From: Prorocentrum cordatum
Taxonomy: Eukaryota > Sar > Dinophyceae > Prorocentrales > Prorocentraceae
Assembly: GCA_963575745.1 (NCBI GenBank)
Contig: CAUYUJ010004336.1
Location: 250,773-314,772 of the forward strand
DNA length: 64,000 nucleotides
Direction: 5' to 3'
Shown one piece after another: positions 9,970-21,499 of the stretch. The stretch's first letter is position 1, and each line of letters begins with the position of its first letter. Made by a program: the position numbers and the translations under genes. Under the pieces are notes generated by a model. It was not told the DNA's origin. It saw nothing but the letters and a program-made list of their open reading frames with translations, and did not search any database.

Positions 9970-12147
9970 ATTCCTCTCGCTTCGCGGGGTGCACGTCCGG
10001 AGCACGTACAGTCACGTCGTCGCGGAGCCTCTTGACGGCCTCTTGGGGGCCTCCTGGAGGCCTCCTGGGAGCTTCCTTGGGCTTTTTTGGGGCCTCTCCC
10101 CCATCTCCTTGTCAAACTCCCTCCCAAATTTCCTTCCAGCGCCGGCTCTAATCATGGGCGCCGCTGTGACCAACTTCCACCTGGCTGGCGCTGCGCCGCA
10201 GTTCGCCCAGGTTGGAAAAATGGCATTACACTCCAGTCGCTGTGTGGCCTTCGGGGGGCTTCTTTGGAGCCTTTGGGAGGCTTCTTGAAGACATCTTGGA
10301 GGCCTCTTGGGGGCTTTTTGGGGCCCCTTGGGGTCCTCTTGGGGGCCTCTTGGGGCCTCTTGGGTGCGTCATTGGCCGTATTGGGGCGCTTTTGCGCCGT
10401 TTCGCCCCTTCGGAGGCCGTCTTGGGGGCCTCTCGCGGCCGCCTTGGAGCCGTCTTGGGGTCCTCTTGGGCCGTCTTCGCGGCCCCTTGGACCGTCTTGG
10501 GGGCCTCTTTGGGCCGTCTTGGGGTTTTGGTGGGCCGTCTCGGGGCCCTCTTGGGGGCTTCTTGGGTTGTGCTGGAGCGATTTGCGAAGCTGCTTGGGCC
10601 GCAAAGGCGAGAACGCTAAAATAGTGCCCAAACCATAGGAAAATCAATAATTTTAGCCTCTGGAGGCGCAGTTGTGGGCGCTCTTGGGGCCCTCTTGGGC
10701 CGTCATTTGGGCTTTTTGGGCCCTCTTGGAACCATCTCGGACCGTCTCGGGGCCGTTTTGGCCCGCACAGAGCCCATCTTGAACCGTCTTGGCGCCCTCT
10801 CGGCCCCCCAAGAGGCCCAAGAGGTCGAAATCATCGATTGTCTATAAGTTTTGGTAGGTTTCTGAGCCCCGGGAGGGGGGGGCCACTTTGGTCCGGCGGT
10901 GTGGCGCAGCTCCCAAGGGGGTTAGGGGGGGAGACATAATAATGTAACACAATACAACATGTGGCAAGTATGCAATCATTGGATAAATTGAATACGTTGC
11001 AGTAAGGCGTTCGCCGAAAAACGCTGCCGCTCAGCACGTCACCTCCGGACGTGGATTCCTCTCGCTTCGCGGGGTGCACGTCCGGAGCACGTACAGTCAC
11101 GTCGTCGCGGGCCTCCTGGAGGCCTCCTGGGAGTTTCTTTTGGCCTCTTGGGGATTTCTTTGGGGCCTTCCCCCCCTCCCTCCTTGTCATACACCCTCCC
11201 CATTTTCCCTCCCAGCGCCGGCTCTAATCATGGGCGCCGCAGTGACCAATTTCCACCTGGCCAGCGCTGCGCCGCAGTTCGCCCAGAAGGGGGAAAATAA
11301 CATTACACACCAGTCGCTGCGTGGCCTTTGGAGGGTTTTTTGGAGGCCTCTTGGAGGCTTCTGGGACGCTTCTTGGAGGTTTTTTCGGGGTCTCTTGGGG
11401 GCGTCTTCGGCCGTCTTGGGGCGCTTTTGCGCCGCTTCGCCCCCTCGGAGGCTGTCTTGGACGCCTCTCGCGGCCGCATTGGAGCCCTCTTGGGGTCCTC
11501 TTGGGCCGACTTCGCGGCCTCTTGGACCGTCTTGGAGGCTTCTTTTGGCCGTTTTGGAGCCTTCCTGGGCCGTCTTGGGGCCCTCTTGGGTGTTTTTGCT
11601 GGGCTGTTTTGGGGCGATTCTGGAAGCTGTTTGGGCCGTCATTGGTTTTTGAGAGTCGAAAAAGGCGAGAACGCTAAAAGATAGCAGAAAATATTGGAAA
11701 ATTGTGATTTCGGCATCTGGAGGCGCAGTTGTAGGCGCTCTTGGGGCCCTCTTGGGCCGTCCTTGGAGCTTTTGAGACCTTCCTGGGGCCGTCTTGGGGG
11801 CCTCATGGGTCCCCGTTGGGAATATCTTGGGCCGTCTTGGGCCGTCTTGGGGCCGTCTTTGGGCCGTCTTGGGCCATCTTGAGGCCCTCGAGGAGCCCCC
11901 AGAGGCCCAAGAGGCCGAATGTGTTGATTTTCGTTGGTTTTTGTATGTTTTTAGGGCCCCAGAGGGGGGGCGTCACTTTGGTCCGGCGGTGTGGCGCAGC
12001 TCCCAAGGGGGGGGTTAGGGGGGGAGACATAATAATGTAACACAATACAACATGTGGCAAGTATGCAATCATTAGATAAATTGGATACGTTGCAGTAAGG
12101 CGTTCGCCGAAAAGCGCTGCCGCTCAGCACGTCGCCTCCGGACGTGG
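9970..12147. repeat. Tandem duplication of a 1.09-kb unit (two copies) rich in CTTGGG motifs
   Basis: Unit 1 is 9970-11054 and unit 2 is 11055-12147. Both start with ATTCCTCTCGCTTCGCGG and share three landmarks in the same order: CACGTCCGGAGCACGTACAG, CCGGCTCTAATCATGGGCGC (10142 and 11216), and an end block from GTCCGGCGGTGTGGCGCAGC through an AT-rich stretch to GACGTGGATTC. Between landmarks lie degenerate short repeats around TCTTGGGGGCC. Frames on both strands translate to Gly-Leu-Leu-Gly or Pro-Arg-Gly-Pro runs, as expected of a repeat rather than a gene. Confidence 0.92.
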
Positions 12148-12186
12148 ATTCATTGGCTCACCGCCGACCCCGTGGGCCGGCAGCAA

Positions 12187-13313
12187 TCGTTCCCCGCGTG
12201 GCCTGTCCGGACAGCCTGTGAGGCTCCTCTAGACACGTTTTGGAGCCCTCTTGGAACCGTCCTGCCGTTCCCCCGGGCCGTTGCTATGGGTTTTGGGGCC
12301 TTCGTGGGGCGCCCGGAGGCCGTCGTGGAGCCTTTTGGAAAGCCTCTTGGAGTGCCAGAGGTCGATTTTGGAGGTTTGCTGGGCCGTTGTGGGCCTCGTG
12401 GAAGCCCAAAAAGCGAATATGCTGAAAATGCACGTTCCCCGGAGGGAATGGAACGGTTTTTTGCGTCTGGAGGCCTGTTTGGTGCGCCTCGTGGTTGCGT
12501 ATGCAAACGTCTTGGACGCCCATGGGGCTGTCGGGAAGCAGTTTTGGGCGGTTTGGACTAAATCGTCCCCCGCGTGGGCCATCCGGACAGCCTTCGGGAG
12601 CGGTTTTGGCAAGTTTTGGGGCTCTTTTGGGGCCGTCCTGCGGCTTTCCTGAGCCGTTGCTATGGCTTCTGGAGCCTTCGTGGGTCGCCCGGAAGCCGTC
12701 TTGGAGCCTTCTTGGGAGCCTCTTCGGGTGACAGGGGTCGATCTTGGAGGTTTACCGGGCCGCTGTGGGCCTCGCGAGACCAAAAAAGCGAATGTGTTGA
12801 AAATGTACGTTTCACCTGGGGAATGGGACGGTTTTTGCTTTGGGGGGCCTTCTTGAGGCGCCTCGTGGTCGCGTTTTCAAACGTCTTGGACACCCACGGG
12901 GCCGTCTGGCGGCGATCTTGGGCGGTTTGGACCGAATCGTCCCCTGCGTGGGCCGCCCGGACAGCCTTTTGGGGGCACTCTTGCCTTGTTTTGGAGCCCT
13001 TTTGGCACCGTCCTGCGGCTTTCCCAAGCCATTGCTATGGTTTCTGGGGCCTTCCTGGATCGCGCGGTCGCCGTCTTGGAGCCTTTTTGGGAGCCTCTTG
13101 GGCTGGCGAAGGTCGATTTCGGAGACTTCTGGGGCCGTGATGCACCACGTGAGAGCTGAATGGGCGAAAATTGTGAAAATATACGTTTTCCATTGGAAAT
13201 GTGACGATTTTTGCTTCTAGAGGGCCTCTTCGGAGAGCCGCGTAGTATTGTTTCAAACGTTTTGGGGACTTATGGAGCCGTGTGGAGGCAATCTTCGGCG
13301 TTTTGGGGCGATT
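12187..13313. repeat. Three tandem 375-bp units of the CTTGGG repeat superfamily
   Basis: The anchor GCGTGG..TCCGGACAGCC occurs near 12197, 12573 and 12948, and a TTGCTATGG anchor near 12281, 12656 and 13032, giving a spacing of about 375. Each unit also contains a block reading approximately GAAAATGYACGTTYCC followed by GGAATGG and a T-run. The same block is found in the 386-bp units at 61.6-62.8 kb, so the two arrays belong to one family. The third copy is the most diverged. Confidence 0.88.
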
Positions 13314-14035
13314 TTTCGTCGATTTGCAGCTCTCTTGGGCCGTCCTGGGAACCTTTGGAACCTTTTTGGGCCGTTTTGTAGCCTCCTGAGGCTCCGAGTA
13401 TGCGGATGATGGATTTGCCCCCCCTACCCACCCACCCACCCCTCCAAACCGGCCGGACCAGGCCCTTGGGGGAGGGGTTTGAGGAGGGGGAAGCATCCCA
13501 CACGCCGTGACCCGCAGGGGTCGGTGGACCTAGCATATGGTTGGTTGTTCTATTGCCATATTTTGTTCTGGTAAATTTCTGTTTTGAGTGATTCTTGATT
13601 TTATTTCCCTAATCAGAGCTTGCCTCTGTAGAAGTCCTAGCGGATTCGTTCGGTTAGGTGAGGTACGGCGCCGATTTCGGCAGCGCGCTCCAGTGCCCGG
13701 TAGCCTTAGCCTTATAGGCCAGCCTCATATCTTATTCTATAATTTGATAGCATTATAGCGTACCCCAGTAAACCTATCTAAACAGATTATGAGCTGGGTT
13801 TTTCTCCAGTATCAGTCGGATTTGTTCGCGAGACGACACATATAGATTCTTATGTTGACAGTCGTCTCTGTCTATTATTCCTCCACTCTTGTCCGTCCAC
13901 GGGTATGAAATGAGAGGATGAAATATTGATGGATTTCAATGGAATTTCGCCGCACATTTTTATTATTATGTGCGAGGAGTGATGCACGGCATGGATTTGA
14001 AATCTGTGAATTTCGGGGGGTGCCGAATTACAGAC
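13314..14035. other. No gene recognised
   Basis: The end of the CTTGGG-type sequence fades out by about 13400. A C-rich patch lies at 13418-13500, then AT-richer DNA. Nothing else is visible. Confidence 0.5.
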
Positions 14036-14049
14036 CAAACATTGATAAA

Positions 14050-14240
14050 AATCGTGCGTGGCGAATCACAGACCGCGCACTGAATCACAGACCGCGCACT
14101 GAATCGTAACCAGAGATTCCGCGCGCTAAATCAAAGACTGCGCGCGCCGAATCTCAGAGCTTGCACGCCGAATCAGAGATTCCGCGCGCCGAATCAGAGA
14201 TTGCGCGCGCCGAAGCAAAGATTCCACATGCTGAGAGAGT
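14050..14240. repeat. Short tandem repeats around GAATCACAGACCGCGC
   Basis: About eight degenerate copies of a roughly 20-24 base unit (GAATCACAGACCGCGCACT and GCGCGCCGAATCAGAGATT variants). The family returns at 14525-14760 and, in reverse orientation, at 31240-31450. Confidence 0.8.
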
Positions 14241-14384
14241 GTCCATTTGTTGAAGTCACCCGCAGAAAAATATCCCACCCGCCCAGTCAGCTTCCTCCCT
14301 TCTTGAGCTCTCCCATTGAGAGCGGTTTGGTTCTTCAGGTTTCTCGATGATGCGATTATCTTGATTTTGCTGAGAGGGTAATCC

Positions 14385-14525
14385 GGCCAGCTGATTTTGT
14401 GATTTGGTTGCCTGGTGGCCAGGTGAATTGGTAATCCGGCCGATTTTATTGGTTTGGTGATCCGTTTGGTGTTGTGGCCATCCAATTTGGTGATTTGGTT
14501 AATCCGGTGATTTGGTGACCTAGAC
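14385..14525. repeat. Degenerate TGATCCGG / TTTGGTGAT repeats
   Basis: Irregular reiterations of GGTAATCCGGC, TGGTGATCCG and GTTGTGGCCA. The same words recur at 14785-14900, after the second GAATCACAGACC block. Confidence 0.65.
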
Positions 14526-14760
14526 CACAGGCGCCGAATCGTAGACAGCACATATTGAATCAATCACAAACCGCGCGCGCCGAATCACAGACCGCGTGCC
14601 CCGTTTCACAGTTTGCACGCGCCAAATCGTAGACAGCACATATTGAATCACAAACCGCGCGTGCCGATTCTTAGACAACATACATTGAATCGCAAGCCAT
14701 ACGCAATGAATTACAATAACACGCATTGAATCACAATGCGCACATATCCACTCACAGATA
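14525..14760. repeat. Second GAATCACAGACCGCGC repeat block
   Basis: Same family as 14050-14240, with longer composite units such as CGTAGACAGCACATATTGAA repeated at about 14540 and 14628. Confidence 0.78.
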
Positions 14761-14904
14761 GCCATAATTGCACGCGACGGTGACTTGCTGATCCGGCCAG
14801 TCGATCCGGTAACTTGGTGATCCGATGTTCCGGTGTTGTGGCCAGTTGATGCGGTGATCCGGCTGATTCGGTTGATCGAGTGATTGGTATTTTGGTGTTG
14901 TGGG

Positions 14905-15130
14905 CAGCTGAGTTGGGGAGGCCTCTTAGGCGCTTGTTGGGGCATCTTGGACGCCTCATGGGGCCCTCTTCAAGCGCTCTTTGGACCCTCGGGAGCGGTC
15001 TTCAATCGCTTTTTTGGGGCACGGTTTTGGAACGCTTTGAGACGCTTTTGGGCTCGTATTGTTGCTTTTTGGAGCCTCTTTTGGTGCCCGCTTGAGCCAT
15101 CTTAATGCCTCAGATGGCCATCGGAAGCTA
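14905..15130. repeat. Single member of the CTTGGG/CCAAGA repeat superfamily
   Basis: Degenerate CTCTTGGGGC-type sequence like that at 10-13 kb, not in tandem here, ending near a GAAGCTAGAAGGCGAGAAAT block that resembles the tail of the 10-kb units. Confidence 0.65.
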
Positions 15131-15289
15131 GAAGGCGAGAAATCTAAACACATTTTTTTGGCGCACGCACATTTCAAAGTGCCATCTTGGAAACCAGCAC
15201 GGGGTGAAACACCGATCCAGCGAAGCCACCAGAGTGCGGCTACGCAGTGAAATAGGAAATGGAGTTGGCTCTTATTGCGTGCGGGGCAG

Positions 15290-15760
15290 GTCAATGAATT
15301 GGTCCAGAACGGCATGCGCTACAGCCCGTTGTGCCACCCAAACAGCCCCCACCACGAACGCGTGGATTGTCATTCCTCGACCGCGATCGTGTTAGAGCTG
15401 GTACCAACTAACTCCATTGACCATATTTTTCGGCACCTAACGATTGCAGAGAGCCCAACCTACTCATCATCACCTCAGTGCAATTATTATTGTTTTCGCT
15501 TTTCATAAATGATCGTGCTTCGGCGCGGTGCTTCATTTCCCGAGATCGGCGAAAGTACCGTCACATCGAAGCAGATTGGTACCCCGTTGGCAACATGGAA
15601 GCACAATGCTATTATGTCAATGCCTCGCAAGTACGTTTGGCTCAACACCCGCTCGATTTTGCGATTTAGTATAATAGATTCCGTCTCCACTGAGATCCAA
15701 ATTTTTGGCTGGAACTCTTGGGCTATTGGGAGCCGTCTTCGACCGGAATATCGTGGTCAT
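15290..15760 (-). pseudogene. Decayed LINE C-terminal endonuclease-like domain, copy 1
   Basis: Read on the minus strand this resembles the frame at 17392-18135. It shows ERVLSQTYLR, then IDIIAL, then ICFDVTVLSPI (the DVT..SP motif), then TEVMMSRLGSLQSLGAEKYGQW, matching ERLLARTNI, LDFVV, FCDVTIISPI and ESGLGHLLWLGAEVFGRW of the other copy. Several stops and frame changes interrupt it, including one soon after GQW. This region in dinoflagellate LINE proteins looks like a PD-(D/E)xK restriction-like nuclease; that reading is an inference. Non-functional. Confidence 0.6.
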
Positions 15761-16440
15761 TCTGAGCTATGTTCGATGTCATTTTAGGTTGTCCTAAGGA
15801 TTTTTGGAAAAGAATGCGTGCCAAAAATGTAATGATTTGGCATTATCGCGGAGATCTCTTGGAGCATTATGTATGGTTTTTTTTTTGGGGGGGGGGTTGA
15901 AAGTTTTTGGGGAAATATCCGTTCAGGACGTGCAGAAAAGGTATAATTATAATAAAGCTATGAATTTGGTCCCCTCACCGAGAACATTTTGAACGATCGA
16001 GATTTCGCTAATTGTTGGGTCTAAGGAAGGGGTATGCAGTTCGCATCATACATATCCCAAAACCACTGCGGCACTTCGAAGTACACGGGGACGTCTTCGC
16101 AGTGCAGCGAGAAATCTAATACAATTTTAACCGACAGCTGGCGTTATCTGAATTGGGCCTATTACAATATGCCTTAAGGAAGACCAGATTCCCGTCTGTT
16201 ACGGGCCGCTAGTCCAGGGCGATCGCGACATCGATTTGAAAAAGTCACTACAATGAAAGCCTTGAGTAAAGAACGCTCACTTTTCACAGAAAGGACTCGG
16301 ACATTCCTTAAATTTGCATGCGTTCCGCTACCGTTTTGCCGGCGAGCTCTCTCGTGTTCCTCACGATTTTTGGACGCGCGAGTTCGTTTTTTCAGTCGGG
16401 GCGGATAGTTTAAGAAACGGGCTCCACGGGGGAGCTCGGT
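15761..16440. other. No gene recognised
   Basis: AT-richer DNA with a short T/G run at 15880-15897. No domain or repeat is recognised. Confidence 0.5.
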
Positions 16441-16464
16441 TCCTTGCGCTTGCTCGACGTAGTG

Positions 16465-16715
16465 CGACGGCGGTCGCTTAAAAGCCCGGCGCCTCTCTGG
16501 GGCCCGCCCGTTCTTTACGGGGCGCGCGGTGGAGCTCCCGTCCGTTCCGCACGCCGGGGCAGTGGCATTAAGGTCCAGTTCCCCGCCGGACCACTTCCCG
16601 TTTTTTACGCCGCGCATTTCGGAGCTCATTGGCTCGACATTAAGCTACAGCGGTCGCGTCAAGGCCCAGCCCCTCTCTCGGGCCCCCCGTTCCTTGTGGG
16701 GCGGGGAGCCTCCTT
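16465..16715. repeat. GC-rich direct repeat, two copies about 180 bases apart
   Basis: The block GCGGTCGC..AA.GCCC..CGCCTCTC..GGGCCC.CCGTTC occurs at about 16469-16528 and 16648-16710. The words CCGTTCCTTG and GGAGCTC link it loosely to the 90-base units at 18.9-19.4 kb. Confidence 0.65.
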
Positions 16716-16929
16716 TGCCGCCTCGGCCTTGTCGCTTTTCTTAAGGTGGCCGCCCTTGCCTGTGGGGTGCATAGTCTTCTGGTGCTTGGTCGAGCGCTCC
16801 GTATCCGACTTGTTCGGCAGCGCAACAGTGATATTTGTTCTTAATATACGCGGCTTATTGATGACGCATGTTTTCGTGGTGTGCATGGTGCCCCCGGTCG
16901 GCCCGTGTGTTTGTTTGTCGGCTCGCGTT

Positions 16930-17190
16930 TAATGATTTAAAATATACTTGTAACTTTGCGTCGCTGTCGCGCTCAATACATTTGAAAGAATGCATTTAAA
17001 TTGAACACCACCTACGACAGCAGAAAACCATACAAAAAACAAAACAGCAATAAACAAAACATTAAAAAAAACGCATACAACTAATTTAAATAGATCACAA
17101 TGAGAGCAGCCTTTTGTAATGATTCAATCAAAATAAAAATCCAATAACATTAAATAAAACAAAGTGAAATAATACAATAATGAAAAATCT
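16930..17190. other. AT-rich spacer
   Basis: A/T-rich stretch with A-runs near 17035-17075, standing out from the GC-rich surroundings. No gene seen. Confidence 0.6.
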
Positions 17191-17201
17191 TAAACAATGT
17201 T

Positions 17202-17388
17202 TTTATGGAGGAGGAGGCGGAGGAGGAGGTGGAGGAGGAGGAGGAGGACAACCACGAGGACGAGGATGAGGAGGAGGAGGAGGAGGAGGAAGAGGAGGAG
17301 GAGGAGGAGGAGGACGAGGAGGAGGACGAGGACGAGGACGAGGACGAGGACCAGGGCGAGGACGAGGACGAGGACGAGGAAGGGGGGG
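17202..17388. repeat. GGA and GACGAG microsatellite
   Basis: GGA units grade into the hexamer GACGAG. It begins immediately after the stop codon of the minus-strand frame ending at 17392, so it forms the 3' flank of that LINE remnant. Confidence 0.92.
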
Positions 17389-17391
17389 ACA

Positions 17392-18135
17392 TCACACGAC
17401 CTCCAAATCTGTAATCGGTGGTGTGGGCTCCAATTGCACTTCAGGGAGACCAGCCGTATCCCGCAAAACCGCCGGGGCTACAGCTGATTGAAGTGCGATT
17501 CCGAGCCAGCCCCACCACCGATGTTGGAGGCTAAGGGTGGTGCCGCGGCGAATCCTACCATACAAGCCTCGGGAGCGCTCGCGAGCAAGATCTGGCACCA
17601 ACTGGACGCATTCATCCCCCCATCTTCCAAATACTTCCGCTCCCAACCACAGCAAATGTCCCAATCCACTTTCCGCAACCTCGTGATAGTCTGCGTTATT
17701 TTTGTCTTCAGCTTGTGCAAGTAAACTGTCCCCACGATTGCTTGTCCCTGATCGTGGTTGTCCTGTTCTCGTAATTGGGCTGATGATCGTGACGTCACAA
17801 AACAGAAGAAGGCCACGATGTACGTTCAGACCTGGCACCACGAAATCCAGTCGCCGTAGATCGTGTGGGGGTATGGGGATATTGGTGCGAGCCAATAGAC
17901 GCTCGGTGTTTCTATCAAGGACGCTCCCCCTTGCCTCTTGAAAGATCTGCCTCCAAACGGCGAGCATTTCCTTGTGCCGAGAAAACCATCTGCCGTTGGC
18001 TCCGACTGCTAGCCGTGCATGTCCATGCGAATCAGGTCCATCAATACAGCACGCCACACCCAGACGTCGTCGCACAGCGCATTGGAGTCGTTTGCAATAG
18101 ATAGCCCATCCGTTGTAGGACACACCAGCACACAC
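17392..18135 (-). CDS. LINE C-terminal restriction-like endonuclease domain (247-residue open frame)
   Basis: The intact frame matches the C-terminal module I recognise from dinoflagellate LINE proteins. Motifs in order: HKEMLAVWRQIFQEARG, ERLLARTNIPIPPHDLRRLDFVV, FCDVTIISPITRTG, AQAEDKNNADYHEV, HLLWLGAEVFGRW, then RWWGWLGIALQSAVA. The R-L-D, D-V-T and A-E-x-x-K elements have the layout of a PD-(D/E)xK nuclease core, but activity is an inference. No reverse transcriptase motifs are found upstream, so this is a 5'-truncated element tail. The nominal ATG at 18135 is not reliable. Its 3' end abuts a GGA/GACGAG microsatellite. The frame is unusually well preserved compared with its relatives at 15.3 and 34.0 kb. 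Confidence 0.68.
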   Translation of the reverse strand: MCAGVSYNGWAIYCKRLQCAVRRRLGVACCIDGPDSHGHARLAVGANGRWFSRHKEMLAVWRQIFQEARGSVLDRNTERLLARTNIPIPPHDLRRLDFVVPGLNVHRGLLLFCDVTIISPITRTGQPRSGTSNRGDSLLAQAEDKNNADYHEVAESGLGHLLWLGAEVFGRWGDECVQLVPDLARERSRGLYGRIRRGTTLSLQHRWWGWLGIALQSAVAPAVLRDTAGLPEVQLEPTPPITDLEVV

Positions 18136-18374
18136 CTTGAATTTTGAGTTTCCCCAGGGTTCCTTAGGTCAAGACCCTCACTGTAAGCAGCAAGAACCAA
18201 GACTGTAACAATGGAAATTGGAAGCTGCAAATGGTACAAGGAGCAGCACATTCCCGGCCTACAGCTTGGTGGCCCCGCAAGGGGGCCGGCGGATTTTTCA
18301 TCCGAAATCCGCCTAGGACGCCCGACTTAACATTATGAATATTTCTTATGCGACCACCCTTCGGGTGGCAAGGG

Positions 18375-18610
18375 TCATCATCATCGTCATCATCAGCATC
18401 AGCAGCAGCAGCATCATCACCGACATCTTCATCATCATCATCATCATCAGCAGCAGCATCATCATTATCACCAGCATCATCATCATCAGCAACATCTTCG
18501 TCATCATCATCATCATCATCAGCAGCAATTTCATCATCAGCATCATCCTCGTCACCAGCATCACCAACAACATCATCAACATTATCATCAACAACATCAT
18601 GTTCAGCATG

Positions 18611-18647
<37 letters not shown>

Positions 18648-18687
18648 CCAGCATCATCACCATCATCATCATCATCATCACCATCAC

Positions 18688-18727
<40 letters not shown>

Positions 18728-18838
18728 GCCAACATCATCACCAGCACCATCACCAGCATCAACAACACCATCACCAGCATCATCACCATCAGCATCAACA
18801 TCATCATCTTTTTCCTCATGCTCATTATTTTGCTCATC
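18375..18838. repeat. CAT trinucleotide microsatellite
   Basis: About 460 bases of CAT with CAG, CAC and CGT variants. Frames of Ile, Met or Asp on either strand are by-products. Confidence 0.95.
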
Positions 18839-18929
18839 CTCCACCTCCTCCTCTACCTCTCCTTCCCTTTATCCTCCACCTCCTTCTCCTGTGCACGCGT
18901 CCTAGTACGATTCCCCATAACACGTAAGA

Positions 18930-19400
18930 CCCGCGAGAGCCCCATAGCGTTCTTTGCGCGGTGCGAGTTGGGGCTCGCGTGCGTGAGTGAATCGGACAGT
19001 TGCCACGTTGAGGCCCAGTCCCCCGCGCAAGCCCCTCGGCGTTCCTTGCGCGGTGCGAGCGGGGTTCACGTGCGTGACCGAATCGGAAAGTGGTCGCATT
19101 GGGGCGCAGTCCCCCGCGCGTGCCCTTTGCGTTTTTGGCGCAATGCGAGCCTGGGCTCACGTGCGTAACCGAGTCCGAAAGCGGTCAACTTAAGGCGCGG
19201 GCCCCCAAGCGAGCCCCTGGCGTTCCTTGCGCGGTGCGAGCGCTTGGAACCGAATCGGAAAATGGTCAACTTAAGATTCAAACCACCACGTGAGCCCCTC
19301 GGCCTTCCTTGCGTAATGCGATTGGGAGCTCACGCGCGGAACCGAAACGGAAAATGGTCGACCTAGTTTCTAGCCCGAGCCCTTAGCGTTCCTAACTCGT
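18930..19400. repeat. Tandem minisatellite, about 90-base period
   Basis: The anchor GCGTTCCTTGCGCGGTGCGAG recurs, with changes, at about 18947, 19039, 19129, 19220, 19302 and 19385. Each unit also carries an ACCGAATCGGAAA.TGGTC block. Copies differ by roughly a fifth of bases, so this is not a recent array. Confidence 0.85.
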
Positions 19401-20920
19401 TATTCGCTTCTGCGTGCGGTTTTGGAGCGGCGTGGGGGGGGGGGGGCGGGCGTTCCTTGGTGGTTTGGCGGAAAGGGCGGGGATCGAATTGCAAGAGCAA
19501 ATCGTAGCGTAGCGCCGCTAGAAAGGGGTCGGCCGTTCCTTCTGGCTTCATGGGTTTTCTTGGAAAAAGCGGTTTCGTTGCTTATTTATGGTTCTTGAGA
19601 TCAATACCCTCACAGTAATTCAGATTTTCACGGGTAGTGTGACGAAACTTAATGCGTTATGTAATGCTTTGGAGGGACTAGGATGTAATGAAGAGAAAAT
19701 CAATCAATCAAACCATACCATACGCCGGAACCCGTGGTCTAAGGGAAAGAAACGAGACATTGCGCTTATTCTCTCCGCGGCTTATCTAATTCATATCGTT
19801 TGCTTGCCGATGGGGCGGAAGGCGAGAAAGGAAGGGGGCAGAGGAAGGGCAAGAATGAGGATGGAAAAGAAATATAATAACTAAGTTGTGCCAACCAAGT
19901 GGATCGCTGATGCATTCTATTATTGTTGCTATTGGAAAACAACGAAATATTTAGCCCATTCATGCGCTGGCCTGCCTACAGTTCTGGCGCATGTTTCAAT
20001 GGCTCGATGCATGTTGGTAGGTTGAAAGGTAAGGCGGCGCAGAATGTCAAAGTTGGGCGCCTGCTTTATTTTTTCAAACCATGAAAATGGAAGTTTCAAG
20101 AATTCTATCGTGTACGGTTAGTATCGAGGTTGTGTACGTATGCGTGGGGTATGTGCAGCATGCGACACATGTATTTCGCCGTCTTTGACGAAAAAACCAT
20201 GCCGAATTCAATGAATTCAGAAACTGACGTAGTCACTGACGCCTGAAAAACTTAGATTTTCCTACTTGTAATCATAGCTGCATGTTTCCAACACGCGGTC
20301 ATCTCGGCAACATTTCCCCACACAACACCTATTTTTTCCCCCAATTCTCCGCAAAGTTCGTCAGTGGTCGGAAACGCAGAACCTACATAGACATCGAATA
20401 TTTAGGAAGAATTACCGTCCCAAAGTGAAGAATTATTCTCGCGGAAGACCGGCATTTGGTGTACTTTATCTCCATACACTTCCATACCCAATCTTGGCCC
20501 GGTATTCGCAATTTTCGTCAGCATATAGCAAAATAACAAACAATTCTTCTCCCAAATTTTGTCGTATTCAAGCTTGTGCGTGGCGCGCGGCATTTTGAAC
20601 AACACTTGTCAAGGATGGTGAGATGGGGCAGCCTTATACTCGACATTTTTCTGAATTTTTTGGTCGCCCATCTGCCACACAAAATCGCTTGCTTCCGTAA
20701 ATAATTCCAATGATATGCAAACATGTGGAGGCAGTCAAACTTTCCGCTGATTTCCCATTAAAGCCCCCAACGTCAAGTGTTTCCAAGGCTTTTTTCCAAT
20801 CCAGTGCCACGAAAATTGCACCAACAAATATAGTATATTGGCGAACGACGTGCTGGAATTGTGGATTTTCGGATAAGCGAGCGTTTTACCGAGGCCAAAA
20901 CAAGCCGGCAACACGGGATT
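19401..20920. other. No gene recognised
   Basis: A G-run at 19435-19447 is the only simple feature. Short frames on both strands have no recognisable domains. Confidence 0.5.
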
Positions 20921-20929
20921 CAGTATCAC

Positions 20930-21045
20930 CTTTTGGTTTCGGTATCAAGTATAGGTTTCGGTATTATGAAAAGGTTTCAATATCATTGCATTTGGTTTCA
21001 ATATCGACGCAATTGGTTTCAATATCGTTGTGCACGTGCGTGAAC
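20930..21045. repeat. GGTTTCGGTAT / GGTTTCAATAT array
   Basis: Six or so copies of a GGTTTC(GG/AA)TAT core with variable spacers of 6-12 bases. The core is shared with arrays at 22.6, 25.2 and 30.7 kb. Confidence 0.8.
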
Positions 21046-21499
21046 CGGAAAACCGATACGCGCACTAACCGAAAAAGAACGAAATTCAGAATTACTCCGA
21101 CGGAAGAACCCCACATAAGAATCCTCTGGGCGAATCTGGAAAAAGCCATCACCCTCGTCCTCGTGGTTGGTGAGGCGTCCTGGCTGTTTCTTCTGCGTAT
21201 ATTTCCTCTCGCCTTGGCGCGGGTTCTCCTTCCACTCCTTACGTTGTCCCCATCCTCACCCCCCTGTTTGTTCCGCGCCCCGCCACCTCCTCCGTTTCCT
21301 CTTGCATGAACGCGCATGTCGATGTTCCTCGGCGCCGTCGCCGCCACGGCCAACACAGGCGCGTTCTCTATTGGTCACGTCGCGCAGCCGTTGGGACAAC
21401 CCCGCGGGCCAGGCTGTCGGGACAACCCCGCGAGCCGTTGGCGCGCAAGACCAAGCCGTTGGTACAACCCCGCGGGCTTCGAGCGAGGCGCAGCCGCGC

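Noticed and set aside
10087-11677. Gly-Leu-Leu-Gly repeat proteins at 10-12 kb
   Set aside because: Overlapping open frames exist in several phases at once, as expected of stop-poor CTTGGG repeats.
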